DNA from: Tautonia plasticadhaerens
GTDB taxonomy: Bacteria > Planctomycetota > Planctomycetia > Isosphaerales > Isosphaeraceae
NCBI RefSeq assembly: GCF_007752535.1
Contig: NZ_CP036426.1
Coordinates: 7,006,001 to 7,070,000 of the forward strand
Direction: 5' to 3'
Length of the DNA stretch: 64,000 nt
The translations under genes were made by a program, and so were the position numbers. Below the pieces are notes generated by a model that made no database searches, was not told the origin of the DNA, and saw only the letters and a list, made by a program, of their open reading frames with translations. Each line of letters begins with the position of its first letter. Positions within the stretch are counted from its first letter, which is position 1. This document shows, piece after piece, positions 9,077 to 17,701 of the stretch.

Positions 9077-9253
9077 GCCGGGCTGGCGGCCGGGCGTTGC
9101 CGGGTCGGCCGTCGGTGGCAGCTCGCAGTGCGCCCCCGACCCCAACGGGGCTCATCGCGGCCGATCGCGGCGTGCCTCTTCGGAATTCTACCGGGGTAAT
9201 CACCCCCAACGACGGGCCAGGGTAACACGAGAAAACGAAGGGGTGCAGAATCG

Positions 9254-9916
9254 ATGCCTCAGCATGACAGTCAGGGCTCCGCAGGTCAGCCCGAGCACGG
9301 CGGGCGCGGGCCGGCCCCGCGGCGGGGCGGCCCGCGGTTCGACCGCGAGGTCGCGTACCACGAGCGGACCTTCGTCTTCTCGCGCTTCGACTCGCGGGGG
9401 GGCTCGGTGCTGCTGCTGGCCCCCGACACGCCGACGGCGCTGCGTCGGTACGAGCGGGCGTTGGGGCTGGACCCGAGCTGGGACGCGGCCTACGACGACA
9501 TCCGCGCCGGCGGCCGGGTGGGGCTGCTCGTCTGCGACCGGCCGCTGCCCGAGGGGGACGGCGAGCTGCTCGCCGGGTACGCGGACGAGGGCCCCGGCTA
9601 CCTGCTGGCCCGCGTCGAGGCCCGGCTCCTGCCGAACCGTGCCGGTGACCTCTCGGGCCCGTGGGCGGAGTTCGACCTGGCGGTGCTCTGGTGCGAGGCG
9701 GACGAGGACGGAGACGCTCCCGTTGATCCCTCTCCCGCAGGCGGTGCCGAGGAGGCCCGGGCGATCCGCAACGCCCCGGCGATTCTCCCCGACTTGGGTC
9801 CCAGCGTCCTGCGATACGAGTACCGGCTACGGCCGTGGGAGGTCGGGGAGGACTGCTATGGCCTGGTGCTGATCCGGGATGCGGAACGACTTGGCCCCGT
9901 TGGTAATGACTCGTAG
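9254..9916 (+). CDS. Unknown protein, 220 residues
   Basis: Start ATG 9254 has CGAAGGGG about 15 bases upstream. A charged, glycine-rich N-terminus (to about residue 28) leads into a globular region with FVFSRFDSRGGSVLLLAPDT, WDAAYDDIRAGGRVGLLVCD and YEYRLRPWEVGEDCYGLVLI. There is no signal peptide, membrane segment or known motif, and I do not recognise the family. Even codon use and lack of rare runs suggest a genuine gene. It probably shares a transcript with the RHH-like gene upstream. Confidence 0.5.
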   Translation: MPQHDSQGSAGQPEHGGRGPAPRRGGPRFDREVAYHERTFVFSRFDSRGGSVLLLAPDTPTALRRYERALGLDPSWDAAYDDIRAGGRVGLLVCDRPLPEGDGELLAGYADEGPGYLLARVEARLLPNRAGDLSGPWAEFDLAVLWCEADEDGDAPVDPSPAGGAEEARAIRNAPAILPDLGPSVLRYEYRLRPWEVGEDCYGLVLIRDAERLGPVGNDS

Positions 9917-10127
9917 CTCAGCTGTGGCAGGCGAGTTGTCCTGAGCAACGCGGTACCGGGCTTGCTTCTTTCCACTACCTCGACGGGCACGGCCCACCCG
10001 TCGGATTCCCGATTTCTCCGAGTTCTCGATCCAGTCCGGAGGTGCCGATGGTGACATTCCTGAGCTTGGAGCATTCATCGAAGGATGCGCGACGAGGTCT
10101 TATCGCAATTTCTCGACTCAACTTCCG

Positions 10128-11522
10128 CTAAGGAGCCATCCAAGAATAAGTTCCGAGTTCCTCTTGGCCCATATCAATGCAGCACTTGCGGCTGCCGTGG
10201 GCTGATGGTGTCGTTCCAGTCCGGGCAGACCTCATGCCGCTCCCGGTCCAGCCGCTCCATCACGGCGGCGGGCACCTTCACCTTCGTCGGATATTCCGCC
10301 CGGTCCAGGCTCGCCGTCACTCCCGCCCCGCCGACCTCCGTCCCACGGGCCCAGCCGAGCATCGCCTCCAGGCTTCGCAACGGCTGCCCGGCCCAATTGA
10401 TGCTCACCGGCCCGAAGAGCCGATGCTCCACCGGGTTCCACTTCGACGCCCCGGTCGGGTAGTGGCAGACCGTCACGTGGAGCCCGTAGCGGTCGGCGAT
10501 CCGCTCCTGCAGCCGGGCCTTCCAGAGCCGGGGGCGATGGCCGTTGCTGCCGCCGCCGTCGGCCAGGATCAGCAGCTCGTCGGCCCCCCGGTATCGCTCC
10601 GAGCCGTGGCGTGCCCACCACGAGCCGATCGCCTCGACGGCGAAGGCCGGCGTATCCGCCGAGGTGCCGACGCAGACGTGCCCCCGGCCCGAGAGCACGT
10701 CGCAGATGCCGTAGGGGGTCGCCCGGCACTCGGCATCGCTGAGGAAGTCATAGACATTGACCTCCTCGGGCTCTCGGAGCCAGGCGGCCCCGGCGTTCTT
10801 GAAGTTGCCGACCAGTTCCTTCTTCTTGCTATCGACGCCGATGATCGGCTGCCCCAGGCCCTCGAAGATGGCGATCCGCTCGTCGATGTTGCGGGACTGC
10901 CGGTCCCGGTCGGGGTGATCCGGCCCGGTGAACCGCTTTCGGTTGACCCGCAACGAGCAGTCCTGATCCCGCAGCAGCCGGGCGATGGTGGTGGGGCTGA
11001 GGTCGTGCCCGAGCCGCTCCAGGTCGGCCCCGATGGCCGGGAGGCTGCGGCGGACGAACTCGGTCGGACCCATCGGGTCGCCGCCGGTCGTCGGCTCGAC
11101 GACGGCGGTCAGGGCCGGGACGACCTCGGGGCTTTTTTTTCGACGGCAGGCCGTCCGCCACCGGGCAAGCGGACCCGATCGCCGGGCCGGCCCTGCAGCG
11201 AGTCGGCCAGTTCCCGTCGGCCCCGGCGGATGGTATCGACGTCCAGGCCGGTGATCCGGGACAGGAGGCGACCGCCGCCGTGGCCGACCTTGGAGGATTC
11301 GACGGCGGCGTACCAGCGGCGTTGCTGCTCGTCGAGCCGGCTCATCAGGAGGTTCATCCGGCGATGGATCTCCTGATCGGGATGTGGCTCGGGGCCGGTA
11401 CAGGAGGGGCACTGGCACGGATGGACGTCACGCTGGGGCATGGACGCGCCTTCCCTGTGGTCTCGTCGGAGTCCATGTCATCCTACCAGAAAACTGGAAC
11501 TTGATCCTGGATGGCCCCTAAG
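10128..11522 (-). mobile_element. ISAzo13-family insertion sequence
   Basis: 1395 bp. Terminal inverted repeats of 27 bp (10128-10154 and 11496-11522) match at 22 of 27 positions; the shared core is GGAACTT at the inner edge and GGATGGC in the middle. CCG lies immediately outside each end (10125-10127 and 11523-11525), a possible 3-bp target duplication. A single transposase read with one frameshift fills the element on the minus strand. No passenger gene is present. Confidence 0.85.
10174..11441 (-). CDS. ISAzo13-family transposase, read by -1 frameshift on an A8 tract
   Basis: Two frames overlap. The first (11441 to 11109) has a CxCxxC zinc knuckle (CQCPSC), a helix-turn-helix-like ITGLDVDTIRRGRREL, and ends shortly after GGRPAVEKK. 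The second supplies the Rhodopirellula-type DDE domain: IIGVDSKKKELVGNFKNAG, LLILADGGGSNGHRPRLWK, HYPTGASKWNPVEHRLFG. A run of eight A on the coding strand (11140-11133) lies where the frames meet. Re-reading one A gives EKK|SPEVV and a 422-residue protein, the normal family size. Programmed frameshifting is inferred; a simple indel in the tract would look the same. Confidence 0.85.
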
Positions 11523-11573
11523 CCGAGGCGGCTCAACGCGGTCCCCGGAGGAGGGGCACAGCCTCCGGGGCAA

Positions 11574-11963
11574 TTACCCCGAGTTCTGATGGGTCTGATC
11601 CAGTTGGAGCAACTCGGCCTTCAGGTCTTCCAGGACCAGGCGCTTCGCATCGGGGTCGATCCAGCTGTCCAGCCAGGGGATGTCCGCCATCATCCGCTCG
11701 ACGGCGTCGATCCCTATCTTCCACAAACCACGCTCCTTCGCTTCATGGCTGAGGTCGATGTGCCGGTACCTCATCGCCCCGGGACAGAGCGTGTAATCTA
11801 CGAGTAGCGCGGCAGCGGCTTCCGCCTCGGCCGGGGCTCTCCGCCCCTCGAGGTAGCCGCGAAGGGCCTCCTCGATCGCGGCCGCAAACGGCGACTCTAC
11901 GGAGTTCGCCATCCAGTCGAGAGCGCTATCATTGTCCATCGGGCCTTCGCCCCAAACTCCCAC
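11574..11963 (-). CDS. DUF4259 family protein
   Basis: 129 residues. The start is the GTG at 11963 because GAGGAGG lies about 6 bases upstream and because the family opens with a motif of the form MGxWGxGPxDNDxAxDW, seen here as VGVWGEGPMDNDSALDWM. The frame is open further upstream to 12038, but that extension lacks family similarity. The remainder is helical and acidic (FAAAIEEALRGYLEGR, AEAAAALLVDYTLCPGA). Function is unknown for this small cytoplasmic family; members are often found in accessory regions. It is stranded between an ISAzo13 and an IS3 element. Confidence 0.75.
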   Translation of the reverse strand: MGVWGEGPMDNDSALDWMANSVESPFAAAIEEALRGYLEGRRAPAEAEAAAALLVDYTLCPGAMRYRHIDLSHEAKERGLWKIGIDAVERMMADIPWLDSWIDPDAKRLVLEDLKAELLQLDQTHQNSG

Positions 11964-12209
11964 GGTATCCTCCTCGGCCAGCAGCCCGCGATGGTCTACC
12001 CTGATGTCGGGAGGTCGCAGCGATGAGCCGTTTCTCAATCCGACACAGTTTCGGGGCCAAATCGGTCAGGTCCCCCCGCCCCTCGCTTAAAAGCTTAACG
12101 CCGATCGGCCGATGGAAACGGCACGGACCGGCTTACCATCGACTCCTTAGCCTGAGGGCTTCTCTGGACACTCTCATGGGCCATAATGGCCCTGGAAGGA
12201 GTGCCCGAG

Positions 12210-12548
12210 ATGACCAAGAAGAGCACCAAGACCGACTCCCAGGATCGTGGCCGGTTCTCCGCCAGGCGGAAGACCGAGTCCGTCCTCCGGCTGCTCCGGG
12301 GCGAGGACCTCGACTCCCTCTCCCGGGAGCTGGGCGTCACCGCCGCCACGCTCTCCTCCTGGCGGGAGGGCTTCCTCGACGGCGGCACGGCGGCCCTGAA
12401 GAGCCGACCGACCGACGACCGGGACGAGGTGATCGCCCGCCTCCAGGCGAAGGTCGGCCAGCTCACCATGGACAATGAGCTGCTGGGGCAGAAGTGCCAG
12501 CACCTGGAGAGCGGCCGCCCTTTTGTCGCGAGGAGGCGGAGCAGTTAG
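12210..12548 (+). CDS. IS3-family transposase OrfA (helix-turn-helix subunit)
   Basis: 112 residues from ATG 12210, chosen over the in-frame ATG 12186 because AAGGAG lies 9 bases upstream. It contains a HTH of the IS3 OrfA type (TESVLRLLRGEDLDSLSREL then GVTAATLSSWREGFLDGG) and a C-terminal leucine-zipper-like helix (VIARLQAKVGQLTMDNELL). OrfA binds the element ends; on its own it also regulates transposition. CCCTTTT at 12518-12524 is placed with zero-frame codons CCT TTT, a standard X XXY YYZ heptamer for a -1 shift into OrfB. Confidence 0.9.
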   Translation: MTKKSTKTDSQDRGRFSARRKTESVLRLLRGEDLDSLSRELGVTAATLSSWREGFLDGGTAALKSRPTDDRDEVIARLQAKVGQLTMDNELLGQKCQHLESGRPFVARRRSS

Positions 12549-13453
12549 CCCGCTCCGCCTCCCCCGGCACCGGCAAGCGATACGGCATGCAGCGGGTCTG
12601 CCGCATCTTCGGGATCGCCCGCTCGACCGCCTACTACCTCAAGGCCCGGGAGGCCGTGCCGCCGGAGCAACGGCCGGTGCCGCACAAGCGGGGGCCGGTC
12701 GGGGCCGGCACCGACGAGGAGCTGGTCGGCCACATCCGTCGGGTCCTGGCCGAGTCGCCGTTCACCGGCGAGGGCTACCGCAAGGTCTGGGCCCGCCTGC
12801 GGCATCAGGGCATCCGCACGGCCTCCGAGCGAGTGCGGAGGCTGATGCGGGAGCACCGCCTCCAGGCCCCCCGCCGGGGCGGCCACCCGCACGGGCCGAA
12901 GGCCCACGACGGCACCATCACGACCGAGGAGCCGGACTCGATGTGGGGCACGGACATGACCACGACGGTCACCACCGGCGAGGGCCTGGTCCACGTCTTC
13001 GTGGCCGTCGACCACTGCACCTGCGAGTGCGTCGGCCTCCACGTGGCCGAGCGAGGCGAGCGTTTCGAGGCGCTGGAGCCGCTGCGCCAGGGGGTGCGGG
13101 AGCACTTCGGCGGCTTCGACCGGGGCATCGCCCGTGGCCTGGCGATCCGCCACGACCACGGCAGCGCCTACATGAGCGACGACTTCCAGCGGGAGCTGAC
13201 CTTCCTCGGCATGGCCAGCTCGCCGAGCTTCGTGCGGGAACCGGAGGGCAACGGCTGCGCCGAGCGATTCGTCCGCACGCTGAAGGAGCAGTTGCTCCGG
13301 GTGAGGTCGTTCGCCACGGTGGTGGAGTTGGCCGAGGCGTTGGGTGAGTTCAAGAGGACGTACAACGAGCGGTGGGTGATCCGCCGCCATGGTCACCGGA
13401 CACCGAGCCAGGTGCGGCGGGACCTCGTCGGTGGCGTCCAGGCGGCGGCGTGA
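12494..13453 (+). CDS. IS3-family transposase OrfB (rve integrase domain)
   Basis: The open frame starts at GTG 12494, but the protein is most likely made as OrfAB by a -1 shift at 12518-12524, continuing CREEAEQLARSASPGTG. A HTH_21-like segment (HIRRVLAESPFTGEGYRKVW) precedes the retroviral-integrase-like domain with the DDE residues in MWGTDMTTTV, IRHDHGSAYMS and EGNGCAERFVRTLKEQL. The C-terminus (YNERWVIRRHGHRTPSQVRRD) is the usual end. All catalytic positions are present, so the element could be active if frameshifting occurs. Confidence 0.92.
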   Translation: MPAPGERPPFCREEAEQLARSASPGTGKRYGMQRVCRIFGIARSTAYYLKAREAVPPEQRPVPHKRGPVGAGTDEELVGHIRRVLAESPFTGEGYRKVWARLRHQGIRTASERVRRLMREHRLQAPRRGGHPHGPKAHDGTITTEEPDSMWGTDMTTTVTTGEGLVHVFVAVDHCTCECVGLHVAERGERFEALEPLRQGVREHFGGFDRGIARGLAIRHDHGSAYMSDDFQRELTFLGMASSPSFVREPEGNGCAERFVRTLKEQLLRVRSFATVVELAEALGEFKRTYNERWVIRRHGHRTPSQVRRDLVGGVQAAA

Positions 13454-13484
13454 CTACGATCAAGTCCCCGTCCAGAGAACCTCA

Positions 13485-13631
13485 AGGCCATACAGGATCC
13501 ACTTGACACATGGACTGGGAATGCATGTTTGCGGCCCTGCTGAGCTGCCGGAGGTTGCGTCGGCATTCCGTGATTGGATTGAGCACCACGAAGGTTTAAT
13601 AACCATCCATCCAAAAGGTCCGATATTCCTA
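13485..13631 (+). pseudogene. Possible gene remnant between two insertion sequences
   Basis: The 147 bases between the IS3 right end and the TA target of the first IS630 element keep an open frame in line with IHLTHGLGMHVCGPAELPEV and WIEHHEGLITIHPKGPIFLV, which reads like real protein. Neither a start nor a natural stop is left: the frame runs in from the IS3 element and out into the IS630 repeat. No matching continuation was found in the bases left of the IS3 element or right of the second IS630 element. No family is recognised. Confidence 0.3.
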
Positions 13632-15391
13632 GTGGGCCGTCAATCTTCAATTGACGGGTAAAGCTTCCGCAGCTTCCGGCGAGCGGCGGCCAGTGTGAAG
13701 GTCCAGTGGATTCGGGCTCTCCTCACATTCCGCCGGTGTTCCCAGGCCGCCACCTCCGCCGCCAGCTTGGCCGGACCCTCCAGCCGGCGATCCAGGCATT
13801 GCTGGTTCATGACGCTGATCTCCGTCTCGGCCATGTTCAGCCAACTGCCGTGCTTGGGTGTGTAGTGGAACTCGATCCGGTCCAGGAGCCGACGTGCCAC
13901 CTCCGGCGAGAACGCCTCGTAGGGGCTCGCCCCGTCGTGCGTATTCAAGTTGTCCTGCACCAGCAGGACCTTCTCCGCTCGGGGGTAGTGCACCTCCACC
14001 AGGTCCCGGATGCAGCCGGCGTAGTCCCGCCGGGTCCGGCGTCCGGTCACCTTGACATGACGCCAGCCCCGCAGCGGCTCGCACATCATCAACTGGTGGC
14101 AGACGCCCTCCCGCTCGTACTCGTAGTCCACCTGAGCCGGTCGGCCCGAGCGGCACCGCCTGGGTGGCCGCACCTCGCCGAAGAGTTGCTTGCACGCCTC
14201 GTCGAAGCAGGCGACCGGGAACCTCGGGTCGTAGGGCCGCAGGTGGACCTGGATCACGTCCTCCATCCGCCAGACGTACTCGGCGTCGGCCTCGGGCGGG
14301 ATGCACCGGGTCTCGACGATCCAGGGCTTGATGTCGTTCTTTTGAGAGCCTGGCGGACGGTCTCGGTGCTGATCGACTCGGCCAGGCCCAGGACGACCAG
14401 TTCGTCGGCCAGCAGTTGCGGCGTCCAGTGGCATCGGCCCTGCGGCGGATCGCTGCACGCCAGTCGGACCAACCGCTGCTCGATGTCCCCCTTGATCTTG
14501 ATCTTGTCCGGTCGTGGCGGCTGGGGACCCCGACTGATGGCCGCCTGAACGCCGTCGATGACGAACCGCTGACGGACCCGGGCGATGGTTCGTAGGCTGA
14601 CCCCAAGTGCGTCGGCGATCCGCTCATCCGAGTGCTCTTGGCCGGCTCTGGTATCCAGGGCCAGCGCACACTAACATGTTAACGCAGCAATGACTTCCAT
14701 CAGAAACGTGTCGCTCCAGCCGCAGCCGCGGCGCTTCATGGCCAGGCTCTGTCGCCGGTCGGGGTGCTGCTTGAGGAGCGACAATGTGAAGCGATACAGC
14801 CAGGTGATGTTCGCCCCCAGCACCCGCTGGCGGACCCGCGAGTCATCCTCCCGGAACGTCACGTCGAGCGACCAATGGCACGCGTTCTCCACGGACCAGT
14901 GGCCCCGCACCGCGCGGGCGAACTGCTCCGCGTCCACCGGCAGGCTGCTGAGGTAGTAGCGAATCTCAATGCTCTCTTCGCCTCCCTTCACCCGCCGCGA
15001 CGTCACGACGCCGACCGACCTCAGCCCCTTCCACTCCGCCCGGCCGGGCAGGGCCGCCGGCGCTGGCAGGTGCAGGTAGGTCCGGTGCTCCTCGCGACCG
15101 TGCCCGCGCTCGCTCGTCGTCAGCTCCTCGGCCCCCTTGAGATCCCCCTCCAGCTGTTCGTCGATGTGCTCGATGACCGCCCGATGCAGCGCCTCGTGGT
15201 TCCCCTTCAGGGCCAACACGTAGTCGGCCTTGCCGCGGACTACCTCCTCGGCGATCACCTTCTGCGCCCCCATCGCGTCGATCGTCACTACCCCGCCGCG
15301 GACGTCGATCCGCCTCAGCAGCTCGGGGATGGCCGTGATCTCGTTCGACTTCTCGCCGCACACCTCCTGTCCCAGCGCCAGGCCGTACTCG

Positions 15392-16918
15392 CGGGAGGGC
15401 GTCTCGTTTGTAGGTGGAATCAGTTCGGTGTGGGGCACCAGAAGGCGTCCCACTGCCGATCTCCGCTCTTGAACAACGCCCGCAAGTGGCTCAGGGCGTC
15501 GGCCCCGTCGGCGCCCCACCTCATCCCCGAGCCCTTCATCCGCTGCCCGATGACCGTCTTGCACGCCGCCTCCACCGGCCCCGAGCCGATCGCCCAACCC
15601 TTGGCCACGTAGCCCGGGTAGTCCATGCGGTGCGCCTGGTTGGTGAAGTACCGCACCACCTCCGCTCGTGCTTCCTTCGCCGCGTGGCCGCGCACCTCCA
15701 GGCCTCGCAACGCCTCGAGTACGGTCGGGCCGCCCTCGTATTTCAGCCGGTGGCACCAGTCGCCCAGCCAGCCCTCCCGCGCTTCGTCGTCGCCCGGGAA
15801 CAGGGCGCGGGCCAGGCCCCCCAGGTATTCGGCGGCGTGGTAGAAGTCGAGGATCACCGCCTCGACCCTCCCGAAGTTGGCACGCGCCCAGCCCTCCAGC
15901 CCGCTGCCCCCGTCGGTCAGCGCGATCCACCGCTCGGCCCGGTCCATCCCCACCTGCGCCGCCTGCCGCCGGAGCGGCTCGCCCAGGGGGGCCACGCCGC
16001 ACAGCCCCGCCACGTAGCGGGCCCGGAACCGGGGCGGCGGGCCGTCGGGCCGCGCCCGGCGGGCGGACACCTCGGGGACCGGGTTGTAGACCATCGCCAC
16101 GGTGGCCATCCGCCCCTCGGCCGACGACCCGCCCTCGCCCTGCTGCCCGACCCCGGTCGCGTCCGCCGCCACGTACGCGCAGGACTTGCCCTCGGCGTCC
16201 TTGTGCCAGTGCCAGGCGCGGGCCCCGCCGAAGACCTCCCCGGCGGCCAGCCGCCGGCCGACCTCGGCCCCGGCCGCCTCGGCGGCCCGCTCGACCGTCG
16301 ACTCGGCCAGGCGCAGCCCGGCCATCTTCGGCAAGGTCACCTCGGCCGCCTCGGCGAACGCCGAGAGCGCCCCGGCCAGGCAGGCGACCTCGTAGGCCGC
16401 CGGGGTCAGCGCCGCCTCGGGCACCCGCATCACGGCGTCGCCGGGGGCGAAGCCGCCGTGGCAGTGGGGGCAGTGGTAGTACGCCCGGGTGACCCGTACC
16501 GCCCCGAGCAGGCTGACCACCCGGCGGGGACGGTGGCCCATGAACTTGGCCGGCTCGAGGCAGGTCGGGCAGCTCACGCTCGACCCCCGGTACCCCCCTT
16601 TTTCCGCCCGTCGAGGGCGGCCTGAATCGCCTTGGCCCCGGTCTTGTGGACGAGGTCGCGGACCTCGTGCTCGGTCTGCCCGAAGAGTCGGTCGTCGCCC
16701 CGCGAGGCGAGGAGCTGGGCGATCCGCCAATGGTCCTCCTCGGAGGCGGCGTGGAGGGCCTGGTAGATCCGCTCGGCGTCGGCGGCCTGCTCCGGGGTCA
16801 GGCCCGAATCGGGGGTGCGCATGGCGGGATGTCCGTGCGAGGTTGTGGGTGAAATCCGTCGATCCCATCAGCCACCCCTGTTGTACGGGATTTCCCACCT
16901 ACTTTCGAGACGCCCACC
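15392..16918 (-). mobile_element. ISKra4-family insertion sequence nested in ISAs1 copy B
   Basis: 1527 bp. It is flanked by a 9-bp direct repeat, CCGTACTCG, at 15383-15391 and 16919-16927, which restores the ISAs1 sequence exactly when collapsed. Near each end lies the inverted motif GGGCGTCTCG followed after three bases by GTAGGTGG; three to five extra bases separate the motif from the duplication. It is the youngest insertion in the stack and holds one transposase read by frameshift. Confidence 0.88.
15420..16822 (-). CDS. ISKra4-family transposase, read by -1 frameshift
   Basis: The first frame (16822 to 16574) is a helical N-terminal domain, MRTPDSGLTPEQAADAERIY onwards, ending soon after ALDGRKKGG. 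The second frame carries a zinc-ribbon (SCPTCLEPAKF and YYHCPHCHGGFAPG), the DDE region (YVAADATGVGQ, WIALTDGGSGLEGWA, VILDFYHAAEYLGGLA) and the ending GSGPVEAACKTVIGQRMKGS. At 16601-16595 the coding strand has AAAGGGG with zero-frame codons AAG GGG, a canonical -1 heptamer. The fused product is about 467 residues, normal for the family. This copy appears intact. Confidence 0.85.
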
Positions 16919-17701
16919 CCGTACTCGCCGGCCCAGGCGGTGACGATGTGCAGCGGGCCGAGGCCCTCCTTCGCGTCGCGGCTGCGGCGGGCCGTCTTGC
17001 CGTCGATGGCGACGACCGGCCGATCGACGCCGGTCGTGGCGATGGCCTCGTCGCGGAGGCGGGCGATCCAGGCGTTGAAGGCGGCCTCGAAGGCCGCGGG
17101 CTTGAGCGTCATCAGGATGCGGCGGAGGACATCCTTGCCGGGGATGCCGCGCGGCAGGTCGAGGAGGTCCATCAGGAGCCCCTCTTTGAGCTTCGCCCAG
17201 CGGGCGATGGCGGTGGGCCCGGCGGCGCCGGCGAGGACGGCCAAGACAGCGATGACCAGGACGCTGGGCAGCGGATGCCGGCGGTTGATGTGGGAGCGGG
17301 GATCTTCCAGCATCGCGAACGATGCCACGATCTCGTCGAGCTTGCTGCGGGTGCCCGCCATCGCCGACCTCCGGCCACCGGGTCTGGTTCACGACACGGT
17401 GGACGGTATACCCGGGCAGCGGGGCGGGCGCAAGGCCGCAGAGCTTGCCGGATTGTTATAGAAGTGCGCGCTGGCCCTGCTCTGGTATCGGCCAGGAGGA
17501 GGATACGGGCATGGGCCAGCTTGCGGGCGGCAGCCTTGCCGGTGGAGACCAGGTGCTGCAACTCAGCCCGCTCCTCCTCGGTCAGGGTGACCCGGTACTT
17601 GTCCATCGCGATGCTCCTGGTTCATGAGGTTCGTGCCTTCGCCAAACCTCATCAAGACAGGACCCTACGCTACCGGTCAAATGAAGATTGACGGCCCACT
17701 A

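Larger units (their letters stand above)
12153..13484 (+). mobile_element. IS3-family insertion sequence
   Basis: 1332 bp with the 5'-TG...CA-3' termini typical of IS3. The left end TGAGGGCTTCTCTGGAC and the inverted right end TGAGGTTCTCTGGAC differ by a two-base insertion. Overlapping orfA and orfB lie on the plus strand. The bases outside the ends (AGCC and AGGC) do not form a perfect duplication, so the element may be old or the flank altered. Confidence 0.85.
14671..17361 (-). pseudogene. ISAs1-family transposase, split by an ISKra4 element
   Basis: The N-terminal half (17361 down to 16919) reads MAGTRSKLDEIVASFAMLED through the first catalytic motif VVAIDGKTARRS to VTAWAGEYG. The C-terminal half (15391 down to 14671) continues LALGQEVCGEKSNEITAIPE to the normal end. 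The break falls between the first and second catalytic aspartates, so no active product is expected. The sequence is otherwise the same as the intact transposase at 1993-3147. Confidence 0.93.
14656..17479 (-). mobile_element. ISAs1-family copy B, inserted in IS630-1 and itself interrupted
   Basis: Both ends begin CAGGGCCAGCGC and the flanking 10-bp repeat is CTCTGGTATC (14646-14655 and 17480-17489). Total length 2824 bp equals 1288 bp (the size of copy A) plus the 1527-bp ISKra4 element and its 9-bp duplication. All compared reading frames translate identically to copy A, so the two copies are very recent relatives in opposite orientation. Confidence 0.93.
13640..17606 (-). pseudogene. IS630-family transposase, split by an ISAs1 insertion
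   Basis: The N-terminal piece (17606 to 17480) begins MDKYRVTLTEEERAELQHLV after CAGGAGC. The rest resumes at 14655 with SDERIADALGVSLRTIARVR, a HTH. Removing the insertion and one target copy keeps the frame. The C-terminal DDE domain (VACFDEACKQLFGEVRPP, VLLVQDNLNTHDGAS, YTPKHGSWLNMAETEISVM) is in a -1 frame joined near 14340-14343, where only four A remain on the coding strand. The homologous junction in the neighbouring element has six A. Reconstructed length is about 377 residues. Split and possibly frameshifted, it cannot make a transposase. Confidence 0.88.
13632..17699 (-). mobile_element. IS630-family element 1, carrying a nested ISAs1 copy
   Basis: The ends share the inverted repeat GTGGGCCGTCAATCTTCA and further imperfect matches. 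It sits between TA dinucleotides (13630-13631 and 17700-17701), the standard IS630 target duplication. Without the nested 2824-bp insertion and its 10-bp duplication the element would be 1234 bp. The right-hand TA is also the left-hand TA of the second IS630 element at 17702-18926. Confidence 0.9.

Noticed and set aside
12149-13488. A target duplication for the IS3 element
   Set aside because: The flanks read AGCC and AGGC; with one mismatch in four bases this is not better than chance.
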